A stretch of 64,000 nt of DNA from an uncultured Flavobacteriaceae bacterium (GCA_947497245.1 CANMFO010000002.1:1240001-1304000); one strand, 5' to 3'; positions 10,002 to 19,107 are shown, numbered from the stretch's first letter. A program made the numbers and translations. Notes: a model not told the origin generated them from the letters alone.

Positions 10002-11597
10002 CTAGTCTTTGCTTAGTTTACTGTTCCACCAATCTTCGCCAGGTTCAAAATCACTGGATAGTACATCCCGCCTTTCCCGTTCAAGTGCGGGCAAAGTTTT
10101 ATTTACAATTCGGGCATGCCTTTTATTGGCCATTTCCTGATCGTATTCAGGGTCTTTTACGGGCAAGTTCGCCCCGACCCGGTCCAACCAGGTCTTCAAT
10201 TTTTTGCTGAGGTCCTGGGCAATTTCTGGATGTTTTTCGAGGACGTTCTGGTCATCGCTTTCAGTGGAGGGCAAACGGTACAATTCTTCATGCTGATCTT
10301 CCCAATAGTGTATCAACTTCCATCCGTTTTCCTGGATTATCGAAGATGGACTGCCCCCCTGATTTCCGTAATGTGGATAATGCCAAAACAAGGGGCGTTC
10401 AACGGTCAATTCACCCCCTTCCAACAAAGGTTTTAAACTTTGGCCGTCGATATGTTGATCGGGCATAAGGTCGATGTTGGCCAAATCCAAAATTGTGGGA
10501 TAGAAATCGGTTCCCGAAACGGGAAAGTCCGTTTTTGCCCCTCCGTTCCCTAACCAGGGCACCTTGATGAAGTAGGGCTCGCGGATACCCCCTTCCCACT
10601 GGTAGCCCTTGCCACCACGAAGAGGCAGGTTGCTGGTCGAAAAAGAATCCCCTGAGGCCACCCCTCCGTTGTCCGAGGTAAAGACCACGACAGTCCTGTC
10701 CTCGATCCCTGAAGCTTTTAGGGCATTCAAGACCACGCCCACGGCATCATCCATGCTTTCGACGAGTCCGGCATAGATCGGATTATCTTGAACCTGGCGA
10801 ATGGGGAGCACACGTTCCATTTCGTATCCCTTGTCCTGTATCCCTTGCGCTTCCGCCTTATCCCTGTATTTTAGCCAGTTTTCCCGGGTGGTCTGTATCG
10901 GGCCGTGTACCGCATAAAAGGAGAGGAATGCAAAAAAGGTGGAATCTTTGTGTTGCGCTATGAACTCGGCAGTTTCATTGGCCAATCGCATCGTAAGATT
11001 TTCCCCGTCCTTTTTGTTCGGTAAGCTAGGGTTCTCCCAAGGGGAAAAATATCCCCCTATGGGGCTACCTTTTTCCCAGCCCCCTTTGTTGATCTCAAAT
11101 CCATGGTCTTCCGGATAGGACCCTTCGTCCCCCAAATGCCATTTACCCGCGAAGAACGTTCTGTAACCTGCAGCTTTCATCGCCTCGGCAAGTGTAACCT
11201 CCTCCTTTGGAAGCTGATGGACATACTCGGCAGGCAGTAATTTATCATGCCTGTTGAGCGATCGCCAATCCACACCTGACTTTGCCCCGATCCAATCTGT
11301 AATACCGTGCCGGGCGGTAAACTTTCCGGTCATAATGCTGGCCCTGGAAGGACTACAGACCCTACTGGCCGCATAACCTTGGGTAAAAACCATTCCCTCA
11401 TTGGCAATACGATCTACATTCGGGGTTTCATAATAGGTACTCCCAGTACAGCTCAGATCTTTTAGGCCTAGGTCGTCAACAAGAATAAAGACCACATTTG
11501 GTTTTTTTTCGGCCTTTTCGGTTTTTCTTTTCGTTTCCCCGCAACCGACCAAAAAGAAGACTGAAAATAGCAAGGGTAGGGAATTTGAATAGCTCAT
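10002..11597 (-). CDS. Type I sulfatase, lipoprotein
   Basis: Hydrolyses sulfate esters, most likely from a marine polysaccharide. The alkaline-phosphatase-fold sulfatase signature is clear: metal-binding Asp pair in VVFILVDDLG, the active-site C-S-P-S-R motif (Cys about residue 81, converted to formylglycine in active enzymes), and FTSDNGG for further metal ligands. The N-terminus from the Met at 11597 is a lipoprotein signal with lipobox LVGC, so the enzyme should be membrane anchored and possibly surface exposed. The frame stays open to an ATG at 11660, but that would add a hydrophilic stretch before the signal peptide. The formylglycine-generating enzyme is not in the window. Placed next to the SusC/SusD locus, it supports a sulfated-glycan role. 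Confidence 0.92.
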   Translation of the reverse strand: MSYSNSLPLLFSVFFLVGCGETKRKTEKAEKKPNVVFILVDDLGLKDLSCTGSTYYETPNVDRIANEGMVFTQGYAASRVCSPSRASIMTGKFTARHGITDWIGAKSGVDWRSLNRHDKLLPAEYVHQLPKEEVTLAEAMKAAGYRTFFAGKWHLGDEGSYPEDHGFEINKGGWEKGSPIGGYFSPWENPSLPNKKDGENLTMRLANETAEFIAQHKDSTFFAFLSFYAVHGPIQTTRENWLKYRDKAEAQGIQDKGYEMERVLPIRQVQDNPIYAGLVESMDDAVGVVLNALKASGIEDRTVVVFTSDNGGVASGDSFSTSNLPLRGGKGYQWEGGIREPYFIKVPWLGNGGAKTDFPVSGTDFYPTILDLANIDLMPDQHIDGQSLKPLLEGGELTVERPLFWHYPHYGNQGGSPSSIIQENGWKLIHYWEDQHEELYRLPSTESDDQNVLEKHPEIAQDLSKKLKTWLDRVGANLPVKDPEYDQEMANKRHARIVNKTLPALERERRDVLSSDFEPGEDWWNSKLSKD

Positions 11598-12025
11598 TTT
11601 TATAGTTAGCATTTTATTGTTGGACATTCCATTCGATTTTACGGTGTTCCTGTTATACATACCCCATCGTTCAGGCTGGCTTTATCTATCCATTTCCGCC
11701 GCTCGCGACGGGTAGGTCCTGATCGCTTCCCTGACCCGAAGCAAAAAAACAGCACCCCATTTTCACATTGCTGTTCCCGTAAATGAAAACAATCGTCCCG
11801 TAATATCGGAAATTTTATTTTTAATGGCTGTTTTCCCTTTTTTGGATTGTGCGCTGTACGCCATTTGCCTTGGATGGACGGTAGGAGGGAGGGCACACCC
11901 GGACCTGAACAAATAAATTGAATACAGTCTGGATTTTACCGGATCCGTCAGTTTCTTACGAAAAAGAACATTGTCCGGCCCTGAATGGGAACTGGTTCCA
12001 AGTTGAAAAGCGTACCAAGATACAA
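11598..12025. other. Intergenic stretch without a convincing gene
   Basis: About 430 bases between the sulfatase and the permease gene. Open frames here on the minus strand are short, rich in Arg/Pro/Cys and without a family-like pattern. I see no RNA gene and no strong hairpin. It presumably holds the sulfatase promoter and the end of the permease transcript. Confidence 0.4.
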
Positions 12026-14335
12026 TTATTCCGCCCGCAAGCTCTCCACGGGATTTACATGGGCCGCTTTGAAAACTTGCCAGCTTATCGTTAGAAAGGC
12101 TATGGCCAGGGTGGTGGCCCCGGCAAGGACAAAAATCCACCAGGGCATTGTTGCCTTATAGGCGAACCCCTCGAGCCATCGGTTCATGGCATACCACGAA
12201 ACCGGGGTTGCGAGCAAAAAGGCCAGTCCTACCCATTTGATAAAATCCCTGTTTAAGAGCGCGAGAATTTGTGGGATGGTAGCTCCGTTCACTTTCCGGA
12301 TACTAATTTCCTTTTTACGTTGTTGCATATAAAATGTAGATATGGCCAAAATGCCCATTACGGAAAGAATGAAAGATAAGAGCGTAAAATACCCGATGAT
12401 CCTACCGGTGCGCTCATCGTTTTCATACCATTGATCAATGGTCTCGTCAACAAACCTCAGTTCAAATTCCACATCATTTATCAAACCGGCATACATGGAT
12501 TCGATTTTATCCATGGTTTCAAGTATATTGGTGCCGCTGATTTTTAAAAATATGTTGCTCGCATAGCTGTCATCGGTTTGTTGACGGAGCATCAAAGGAC
12601 CGATCTGATCGCGAAGTTCTTTGAAGTTAAAGTCTTTTACGACGCCCAATATGGGTTTTTCCTCCTCTCCGATCTGAATGGAAACGAAGGGGGCTTCCAG
12701 ACCCAGTTCCTTAATTGCCGTTTCATTTAAATATATACCATTCTCGGTGTAGGCCACATCAGTGGGTTTCACCTTCATATCAAATACATTAAAAAAAGAA
12801 CCGTCCACAGCAAATTCTTGAAAACTGAGCGATTGTCCCTTAAAGTCGAAAGTTCGATTACTACCTCCGCTCAAAGGACTTTGCCACGATAGCGTGACAT
12901 CGTCCACGCCGGGAATTTGAAGTAGTGCATTTTTAATGGCATCTTTCTGTGTCGCCGCGCCCAAATACTCCATCTGTACAATATTGTCCTTTTGGAAACC
13001 CAGGTCCTTGTTCCGCAGAAAATGGGTCTGCCTTAAAATAATCCAACAACAGGCCAAAAGGGCAATGGTGATGGTATACTGAAAGGTCATGAAGGCCTTT
13101 CCGTAAACACTTTTGACCCGAGTTCGAAAAGTTCCCTTGACCGCTTCGATCGGATCAAAGGCCGTAATTTTAATGGCTGGTAAGACTCCGGACAATATGC
13201 CTATCAAACTGGAAGCCCCGAACAGGATCAAGAGGTTTAAAAAGCTGATTTGGTCGTTCAGATCCAATCGTGTGCTCAGTAAAGAATCGAAAACGGGCTC
13301 TATCAATTTGGCAAGCCCAAAAGCCAACAACAGCGCGGCAAAGCACAAGAATACCGATTCCATAACAAATTGTAGGAACAAACGCTTCTTGGAGCTGCCC
13401 AACATTTTTTTGATCGCCACTTCCCTTCCCCTGAAAGTCGACTGTGCTATGGTAAGGTTTACGTAGTTTCCCACGGACAATAACAAAACCAGGATCACGA
13501 TAACAGACAAAACGGTTATAAGGGTCTTGCTTCGGCTTTTGGTTCCGGGACTCAGCTTAGGACTAAAATAAAGCTCCTCCAAAGGGTTGAATACGACCGT
13601 TTGGGCATGACCTTCTTTGTATATCCAGTAATCGCTCTTGAATTTCTTCAGTATTTCCGGGGCCTTGGAGGGGAGATCGGCATTCTTCTTGGCTTGAAAG
13701 TAAATGGATAGGGAAGCAAAGCCATACGACTTCATCAAATCGTTCATCCCCCATAAATCCTCAAAAGATTTTATATGGAGCAATGCGTCCTGCGCTAGGA
13801 AGTGGGTATTTTCGGGAAAATCCTCCATTACACCGGTCACGATAAATTTATGGTCCGTTTCCAAAAAGACCGATTTGCCCACAATATCGATGGAGCCGAA
13901 CAATTTGATGGCCATCGACTCGGACAGTACGATGCTATTGGTCGTCCGCAGCACTTCCTTGGGCGTTCCTTTGATCAGTGGAAATGAAAACATTTCAAAG
14001 AATGCGGCATCAACGCCCAAATAACTAAGTTTTGTTTTTTGGCCGCTCGAAATATTTATCCTTCCCGAACCGTGCAAGGTACGGGTGTAATCTTCAATTT
14101 CAGGGATGCTGTTTTTAAGGTCCTCCGCAATGGGCGGCGAAAATGTGACCTCCTCATTTTCGATGCGGAAGATCCGATCCTTGTTTTTATGGAAATCATC
14201 TACCGATAATTCATTTTTGAGATAAACGCTCAGCATTAAAATAAAGGTCAGGGAGAAAGCAAATCCCAAGACCGTTACGGTGGTATACAGTTTGTTCTTC
14301 AAAAGATGTCTGAGATACGACTTTATTGAGTTCAT
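12026..14335 (-). CDS. ABC transporter permease, MacB/FtsX type (no ATPase gene adjacent)
   Basis: A 769-residue protein with the duplicated permease layout seen in Bacteroidota: a first membrane helix (VTVLGFAFSLTFILMLSVYL) and a periplasmic MacB core domain, then three helices of an FtsX domain near residues 280-400. A second helix-core-FtsX half follows, ending in ESLRAE. Motifs such as GREVAIKKMLGSSKKRLF and RKKEISIRKVNGATIPQIL mark the two FtsX halves. Such proteins use an ATPase encoded elsewhere to power export or mechanotransmission; none is in this window. The gene lies on the same strand as the sulfatase but 430 bases away, and I see nothing linking them functionally. Confidence 0.9.
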   Translation of the reverse strand: MNSIKSYLRHLLKNKLYTTVTVLGFAFSLTFILMLSVYLKNELSVDDFHKNKDRIFRIENEEVTFSPPIAEDLKNSIPEIEDYTRTLHGSGRINISSGQKTKLSYLGVDAAFFEMFSFPLIKGTPKEVLRTTNSIVLSESMAIKLFGSIDIVGKSVFLETDHKFIVTGVMEDFPENTHFLAQDALLHIKSFEDLWGMNDLMKSYGFASLSIYFQAKKNADLPSKAPEILKKFKSDYWIYKEGHAQTVVFNPLEELYFSPKLSPGTKSRSKTLITVLSVIVILVLLLSVGNYVNLTIAQSTFRGREVAIKKMLGSSKKRLFLQFVMESVFLCFAALLLAFGLAKLIEPVFDSLLSTRLDLNDQISFLNLLILFGASSLIGILSGVLPAIKITAFDPIEAVKGTFRTRVKSVYGKAFMTFQYTITIALLACCWIILRQTHFLRNKDLGFQKDNIVQMEYLGAATQKDAIKNALLQIPGVDDVTLSWQSPLSGGSNRTFDFKGQSLSFQEFAVDGSFFNVFDMKVKPTDVAYTENGIYLNETAIKELGLEAPFVSIQIGEEEKPILGVVKDFNFKELRDQIGPLMLRQQTDDSYASNIFLKISGTNILETMDKIESMYAGLINDVEFELRFVDETIDQWYENDERTGRIIGYFTLLSFILSVMGILAISTFYMQQRKKEISIRKVNGATIPQILALLNRDFIKWVGLAFLLATPVSWYAMNRWLEGFAYKATMPWWIFVLAGATTLAIAFLTISWQVFKAAHVNPVESLRAE

Positions 14336-14765
14336 GGCTATATTGTTAAAGGATTATTACTGCTTTATTCTGTTGACTTCTCCCTGATTTTCCAAGGCGC
14401 AGGTACAAGAGGAGAGCCAAGGGATATGCCAAATTACCAACTGTCTGTTTTTCAATTCTTTAACCAATATTGTTCAAGAATTTAATTTTTAGTTTGTCCA
14501 AATTGTTTACACGCATTGTACAATATTGTTACAAGGCAGAGGATTGTATTTCGGTCGATCCCGCCATTTCTCCCCTTCAAAAGTGGTTTGGATGGCCCCT
14601 ACAATTCTAAAACAAATACGACTCCAATGGATGTTGGCTTTCTTGTCGTTACCGATCCAGGCCAAAGGAAAGTAGAGAAAAATTGAAAAGGGGGCGTTTT
14701 TGCCCAATCCGTTCAAATTCACTACCTTAAGTGACCTTCCCCCTTAAATTTAAATCCGAAATAAA
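14336..14765. promoter_or_regulatory. Divergent intergenic region with repeated CAATATTGTT boxes
   Basis: A 430-base gap between two divergent genes. It holds two similar boxes, CCAATATTGTTCAAG near 14464 and ACAATATTGTTACAAG near 14520. The second forms a near-palindrome TTGTACAATATTGTTACAA (14516-14534). These could bind a dimeric regulator; that is inference. A 71-codon minus-strand frame (14507-14722) has no recognisable features. Confidence 0.35.
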
Positions 14766-15545
14766 ATGGGCAAACCAATAACAGCGGGCACCGATGAATG
14801 GAAGGCGGTGGAAAAAATAGTGGTCTTTTTGGCCGAACTTGGATTGACCGAGCAGGCCGAGAACGTCGATAAGTATTTAAGAGAGGGCAATTTAAATATT
14901 GGAGGGTTCCTAATCCAATTGTTCGGTATAGACGGGTTCACGCCCTTTCCGGATACCGGTTCGGGAACAACAATCTATATCCATCCGGAACACTGGCCGC
15001 AGGGCCTGCCCGAATGGAACTTCGATAATCCTAGAACTGGAGAATATGTCAGGATGGTGATACTGTTAAAAACACTTTTGCATGAAAAATTCCATGCGGA
15101 AGAACAGGGATGGTCGAAAAGGATCTGGTACATACCGGATACCCTGCTGTTCTTCCTTAGATGGTTCGGCGTGGCATACAACCCTATGGAAACAGAAGCA
15201 TACACATATACGGTATCGACCCTGGACAAGTTGATAGACAAAAAGATTGAATCAGCTATCGGAATCGCCATTACCTTAGCGGGCCAACCACAGCATATTC
15301 CCAACCTTCAGCGGCTTACCGATGAGATTAGGGTGTTGATACAGATCAAATTGTCCGAGGCCAGAGTGTACAACGGAATGTACCGCCCCAATATTCCGAT
15401 AGACAAACTGGACGAGGCCAAACGGAAGATAGATACTATTTTTCCCCGCGTACCGCAATTGTTCAATTCCCAGGGGTATTTTCAGGAAATACAGGATCTT
15501 AAGAGCCTGTTGGATGGTTTCGAAGCCGATATGGCCAATATGTGA
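14766..15545 (+). CDS. Uncharacterised protein with HEXXH metallopeptidase-like motif
   Basis: I do not recognise the family. The 259-residue protein has no signal peptide or membrane helix of clear strength. Residues near 108-112 read H-E-K-F-H inside LLKTLLHEKFHAEEQ, an HEXXH zinc motif. About 35 residues later comes NPMETEAYTY, a glutamate-rich stretch that could give the third zinc ligand, as in gluzincin-like minimal proteases. The C-terminal third is helical and charged. Start choice: ATG at 14766 after a purine-rich stretch. It stands alone and is divergent from the permease gene. A protease function is inference from the motif only; it could equally be a toxin-like or host-protein-processing domain. 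Confidence 0.6.
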   Translation: MGKPITAGTDEWKAVEKIVVFLAELGLTEQAENVDKYLREGNLNIGGFLIQLFGIDGFTPFPDTGSGTTIYIHPEHWPQGLPEWNFDNPRTGEYVRMVILLKTLLHEKFHAEEQGWSKRIWYIPDTLLFFLRWFGVAYNPMETEAYTYTVSTLDKLIDKKIESAIGIAITLAGQPQHIPNLQRLTDEIRVLIQIKLSEARVYNGMYRPNIPIDKLDEAKRKIDTIFPRVPQLFNSQGYFQEIQDLKSLLDGFEADMANM

Positions 15546-15648
15546 ACCGCCAATAGCGCATCAACTGAGACCGCTCCGCTTCCTCCTCCTTACCTGGCCT
15601 ACAAAGTTGCACTGGTCCCTGAAACGGTGTTGCCCAGTGTTACCGGAC

Positions 15649-15990
15649 CTAAGTGGTGTAGTTGGCGATAAGCCTTCTTAAATTATCAAAACCCATTATA
15701 CTGGACACGCAAATGGCAAAAAGAACGATAAGGCCCAAATCCCTTGCGCCAAACCCCAGAACGGCACCGCCATACAGCATAAAGAATATGGTAGCCCCCA
15801 TCCCCAAAATAGTTCCGGCAATGAAGAAGGCCAGAGCCAGCCTCAGTGGGTTCGCTACTTGTTTTTTAAGCTTCGTGGCATAATGGATTTTAGACATCAC
15901 TTTATCATCAAAATGATCCGAAGGTAGCTTAAGGGCATTCCTTTTGACAATGGCAATTATCACATCATCCTCAAATTTTTCATGTTCCAT
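15649..15990 (-). CDS. Small two-helix membrane protein, last gene of ECF sigma operon
   Basis: 113 residues with a soluble N-terminal half (DDVIIAIVKRNALKLPSDHFDDKVMSKI) and two membrane segments (about 47-70 and 83-99). It starts 11 bases after the stop of the ECF sigma gene on the same strand. Position and layout suggest a small anti-sigma factor or a membrane partner of the sigma factor, but I see no zinc-binding anti-sigma motif, so this is inference. No family is recognised. Confidence 0.7.
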   Translation of the reverse strand: MEHEKFEDDVIIAIVKRNALKLPSDHFDDKVMSKIHYATKLKKQVANPLRLALAFFIAGTILGMGATIFFMLYGGAVLGFGARDLGLIVLFAICVSSIMGFDNLRRLIANYTT

Positions 15991-16001
15991 TTTCCTGACC
16001 C

Positions 16002-16526
16002 TTATTTGGATTTCGCTATTTCCAGTTGTAGATTCTTTCTTGCCCTATGCAAGATTACCTTGGTATTGGATCTTGACCAACCCGTTATCTCCACAATCTC
16101 CAATACTTTGTATTCTTCGAGATAGAACAGGTTCAATGCCAGGCGTTCATTGGGCCGAAGTCTTTGCATTGCGTGGTGAACCCGCCCGTTGTTTTGTCCA
16201 CCCCCTTCCCGAACGGCAAGGCCTGAATATACATCGGTATCCGTTGTGTCAAAGAATTCCCGCTCCTTTTTGATTTTTTTTAGGCGCTGAAAAGATTCGT
16301 TGACAACGATGCGGTAGAACCATGTCTTAAATTTACTCTTTCCCTTAAATGATTTCAATCCGTTAAAAGCGTTCATAAATGCATCCTGCACCACCTCTTC
16401 AGCAAAATATTCATCATTGAGGATTGAAACGGCAATGGTGAACCCCATATCCTTGTAAGTTTTCAAAAAATATCGGAACGCCTCGGTATCCCCGCCCAGC
16501 ACTTTGTCAATGTATACATCATCCAT
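16002..16526 (-). CDS. ECF RNA polymerase sigma factor
   Basis: A 174-residue group 4 sigma factor. Region 2 is seen in DTEAFRYFLKTYKDMGFTIA followed by EEVVQDAFMNAFNGL. The -10 binding part KSKFKTWFYRIVVNE follows, and region 4 has the helix-turn-helix LEIVEITGWSRSNTKVILHR. The family is more RpoE-like than the SusC-linked type at 9.3 kb. It lies 3 bases after the stop of the upstream small membrane protein and 11 bases before the downstream one, so the four genes from 18768 to 15649 form one operon. Its target genes are unknown. Confidence 0.92.
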   Translation of the reverse strand: MDDVYIDKVLGGDTEAFRYFLKTYKDMGFTIAVSILNDEYFAEEVVQDAFMNAFNGLKSFKGKSKFKTWFYRIVVNESFQRLKKIKKEREFFDTTDTDVYSGLAVREGGGQNNGRVHHAMQRLRPNERLALNLFYLEEYKVLEIVEITGWSRSNTKVILHRARKNLQLEIAKSK

Positions 16527-16529
16527 AAA

Positions 16530-16898
16530 TCATTTTCCGCGCTTCCATTTTTTGCTTAAGACATGATTTATGAACATCCCAATAGAAAGACAAAGCCCAA
16601 TTATAAAGGGGCGGAGAAAACCATGGAAGCCAACCCGATCACCCTGTTGCATTAAAGTAAGGCCGATTCCCAAAAAGGCGATGCCCATACTCAATGTTAT
16701 GACCCCGAGTTTTAACCAGGGAAAGACAAATTTGAACTTGTTCTTGTTCTGGATCAGCAAAATATCTTCCCATTTATCTCCTCTATCTATCAACATAATC
16801 CGCTCTTTGTTTCTTGCCTGTTGATAGAAATGCCAACCAAAAAAAATTGCGGCGATCAAGCATATTAGAATAATCGTGATTGCGATGGTTTGAGTCAT
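16530..16898 (-). CDS. Small membrane protein, DUF6249-like
   Basis: 122 residues with three hydrophobic segments (IAITIILICLIAAIFFG, LKLGVITLSMGIAFLGIGL, and PFIIGLCLSIGMFINHV). The first is followed by the cytoplasmic ERIMLIDRGDKWEDIL stretch typical of DUF6249-like proteins that are often encoded next to ECF sigma genes in Bacteroidota. The Met at 16898 is chosen because an upstream extension would overlap the preceding gene by 77 bases and adds a non-membrane Cys/Arg-rich stretch. With this start it overlaps nothing and begins 10 bases after the beta-lactamase-family stop. Function unknown. Confidence 0.75.
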   Translation of the reverse strand: MTQTIAITIILICLIAAIFFGWHFYQQARNKERIMLIDRGDKWEDILLIQNKNKFKFVFPWLKLGVITLSMGIAFLGIGLTLMQQGDRVGFHGFLRPFIIGLCLSIGMFINHVLSKKWKRGK

Positions 16899-16908
16899 AA
16901 TTTTATTT

Positions 16909-18768
16909 TTATTTAAACGAAGTTCCCGATTCGATGACCTTCTGTTGCTTTTCAAAAAACAAATTCCACACGCGATTTCCGTCATAGTTGAAACCCGTTA
17001 TTTGACCTTCAGCATTTCTCTTCAATACCAAATTGCATTGCATGGCGGCTATTGGGTCCTCAACGTAGGCGGTAAGGAGGTCATCCTTAAGATAGTGAAG
17101 CTCGGCAAGGTTTTTTTCACTGCCCCATTTCATGAACAACTTTTCATTGTACCATAGAATCTCGATCGGGATGGAATTCAACAAAGTAGGACTGCGGTAA
17201 TCACCACAAATTTGCTTCAATTCCCCAGGGGAAGGTTTGGATAGGCGATACGCGATATCGTTGCGGTTGTTTTCTTCTTGGAGATTGATGAAACGGAAGC
17301 CTGGTTTGTCCGTTCCAAGCCCCACAAAATGGAATTCTATGGGACTGTCTTCCACGGCTAGAACGTTGGGGCCGATCGGATACAGATTAAATTTAAGCCC
17401 GTCATATCGGATACCGACAAGATGTCCATCCTGCAATTTGATCTGGTTTGCCCCAACACCACCAGACGGGGGTTTTCTCCCTCCAACAGCGGCTTCCGCG
17501 CGATAGCTGCCGATAAAATTGTCCAGATGTTCCGGTGATAGTTCAACAGCTGGTTTTTTAAGTACTGTTTTATTTTCTTTTTTAGGGAAGTGTTCTGCGC
17601 CCCCATCTTTTTTTCGAAACAGTTCTTCTGGGGGCGGTAATGTGGCCAACACATCCATACAGAGGGAATTGGTAATGGATTGCGCCCAAATTTCCGGTGT
17701 ATTTGTCATGGCGATCATAGAAATGTCAAAATCAGGCCACCAGGACATTACGGACGTAAAATTGTTCCTGCCCGTATGTTCGATCCATGTATACCCTTGT
17801 GGAACGGAACCGGATTCCAGACCTCTTGCAAAGGCGGTAGTATTTCCATTCGCCAAAGTATCCCTTTTCAGCAGTGATTCAATGAGCGATGTACGACCAA
17901 TTTTTCCCGACTTAAAATTGCCCATCCATTTTACCAGCCCTTGTAGATTGGCCCTCATGCCACTGGGGCCCAGAACATGATCCATTCTCACCTCTGAAGA
18001 ATCCCGTTTCTTTTTCAAATTTTCACCAATGAATTCTTTCCGGCCGTTGGGCCTATGGGGGTAACCTATGGCGACAGCTACTGAATCTACGGTCTTTGCA
18101 CCCAAAAACTGTATTTCGGAAGGTGTAATTCCCAAAGGCCCCAGAATTTTCTTGCTTACAAAATCCTCAAAAGGTATTTGGCCAATGCGTTCGACCAATT
18201 CGGCAAGAATTACAAAATTTGAGTTGCTGTACCGCTCATCGGACAATGGTAAAAAGGACAGGTTGGTCTGTTGATATATCATATTCAATATATCCTGTTT
18301 GGAAAAGGTAGAACTTTCACTCCTGCCCCTTGCCAATACCAGCATTTCGGAATAATCGTGAATACCGCTTGAATGGGTCAACAAGGAACGGACGGGAATG
18401 GGTTTGTCGATCTCAAATTCTGGGAAGTAGTGTTGAATGGGCAAATCCAGGTCGATCTTTCCCTGCTCTTCCAAAATAAGAATGCTCGCCGCAGTAAATT
18501 GTTTGGCACAGGAGGCAATATCGAACAAAGTATTTGTTGTATTGGGTACCTTGTTCGCCACATCGGCATAACCAAATGATTTTGAATACACAATTTGATC
18601 GCCCCGCGCAATGGCAACCACCCCCCCAGGGCCATTGTCCATCTCGTATTCTTTTACGGCATCATCCACGAGATTCTTCCAAGTCATACGCTCTGATCGT
18701 TGGCAGCCAAATGTCAGGAACGCCAATAGGGTTACAATTAAATGGAAGTGCTTTTTCTTGCTTTTCAT
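16909..18768 (-). CDS. Serine beta-lactamase-fold hydrolase (class C / esterase-like), lipoprotein
   Basis: A 619-residue lipoprotein (lipobox TFGC) with a beta-lactamase/transpeptidase-like domain. The SxxK motif is S-C-A-K (Ser about 86) in FDIASCAKQFTA, the YxN motif is Y-S-N near residue 180, and a HTG triad-like element lies in IEHTGRNN. Such proteins in Bacteroidota are usually D-aminopeptidase or esterase-like, not resistance enzymes. The C-terminal about 200 residues form an extra beta-rich domain similar to the DUF3471-type tails of these hydrolases. It is the first gene of a four-gene operon with an ECF sigma factor. The Met at 18768 is preferred over the frame-open ATG at 18807 because it gives a clean signal peptide. 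Confidence 0.88.
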   Translation of the reverse strand: MKSKKKHFHLIVTLLAFLTFGCQRSERMTWKNLVDDAVKEYEMDNGPGGVVAIARGDQIVYSKSFGYADVANKVPNTTNTLFDIASCAKQFTAASILILEEQGKIDLDLPIQHYFPEFEIDKPIPVRSLLTHSSGIHDYSEMLVLARGRSESSTFSKQDILNMIYQQTNLSFLPLSDERYSNSNFVILAELVERIGQIPFEDFVSKKILGPLGITPSEIQFLGAKTVDSVAVAIGYPHRPNGRKEFIGENLKKKRDSSEVRMDHVLGPSGMRANLQGLVKWMGNFKSGKIGRTSLIESLLKRDTLANGNTTAFARGLESGSVPQGYTWIEHTGRNNFTSVMSWWPDFDISMIAMTNTPEIWAQSITNSLCMDVLATLPPPEELFRKKDGGAEHFPKKENKTVLKKPAVELSPEHLDNFIGSYRAEAAVGGRKPPSGGVGANQIKLQDGHLVGIRYDGLKFNLYPIGPNVLAVEDSPIEFHFVGLGTDKPGFRFINLQEENNRNDIAYRLSKPSPGELKQICGDYRSPTLLNSIPIEILWYNEKLFMKWGSEKNLAELHYLKDDLLTAYVEDPIAAMQCNLVLKRNAEGQITGFNYDGNRVWNLFFEKQQKVIESGTSFK

Positions 18769-18979
18769 GTTGATGTGATTAAAGCCTTTTCCATTTTGAT
18801 GGTACAATTTGCAAAAAGGTTACACTTACATAAAATATATAGTATTTCTCCGGGATGATGTGAAGTTTGAAAGAAGGAGCTATGAAAAAAAGAAAGGGGC
18901 TGGGTTTTCCAAGCTTTTTGGGCCTAAGGTCGTTCAACCGGACCGATAGCGAAGGGCAAGGGAGGGTGGAAAAAACAAA

Positions 18980-19010
18980 AAAGTCCGTAAACCGATGATT
19001 TACAGACTTT
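18980..19010 (-). terminator. Original chromosomal terminator of the tRNA-Lys gene (left of island)
   Basis: An imperfect hairpin, AAAGTC-C-GTAAA (18980-18991) pairing with TTTAC-A-GACTTT (18999-19010), followed on the minus strand by a T-rich run (complement of 18969-18979). It lies just beyond the truncated tRNA-Lys copy. It therefore looks like the terminator that served the tRNA gene before the island was inserted. Confidence 0.6.
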
Positions 19011-19031
19011 ATAAAATTATTAGGGTCGTAG

Positions 19032-19057
19032 AGTGACCTGGCTGGGGCTCGAACCCA
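19032..19057 (-). repeat. attL: 26-bp copy of the tRNA-Lys 3' end
   Basis: These 26 bases are identical to 33067-33092, which include the T arm and acceptor 3' strand of the intact tRNA-Lys gene. The rest of the tRNA is absent here, so this is the displaced 3' end left by integration. It marks the left border of the island. Confidence 0.88.
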
Positions 19058-19107
19058 TTTCGTAATCCTTTGATATTCAAAAAGTTAAAATCAGTATTTT
19101 CAAAGTA

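Noticed and set aside
11639-12140. Two minus-strand frames (11639-11896 and 11763-12140) between the sulfatase and permease genes
   Set aside because: One overlaps the permease gene, both have an unlikely Arg/Pro/Cys composition and no family pattern.
14507-14722. 71-codon minus-strand frame in the divergent intergenic region
   Set aside because: No signal peptide or family features; it overlaps the likely promoter region of the HEXXH gene.
16909-18768. Antibiotic-resistance beta-lactamase
   Set aside because: It is 619 residues long with an extra C-terminal domain and a lipoprotein signal, typical of peptidase/esterase-like relatives; the fold motif alone does not show resistance.
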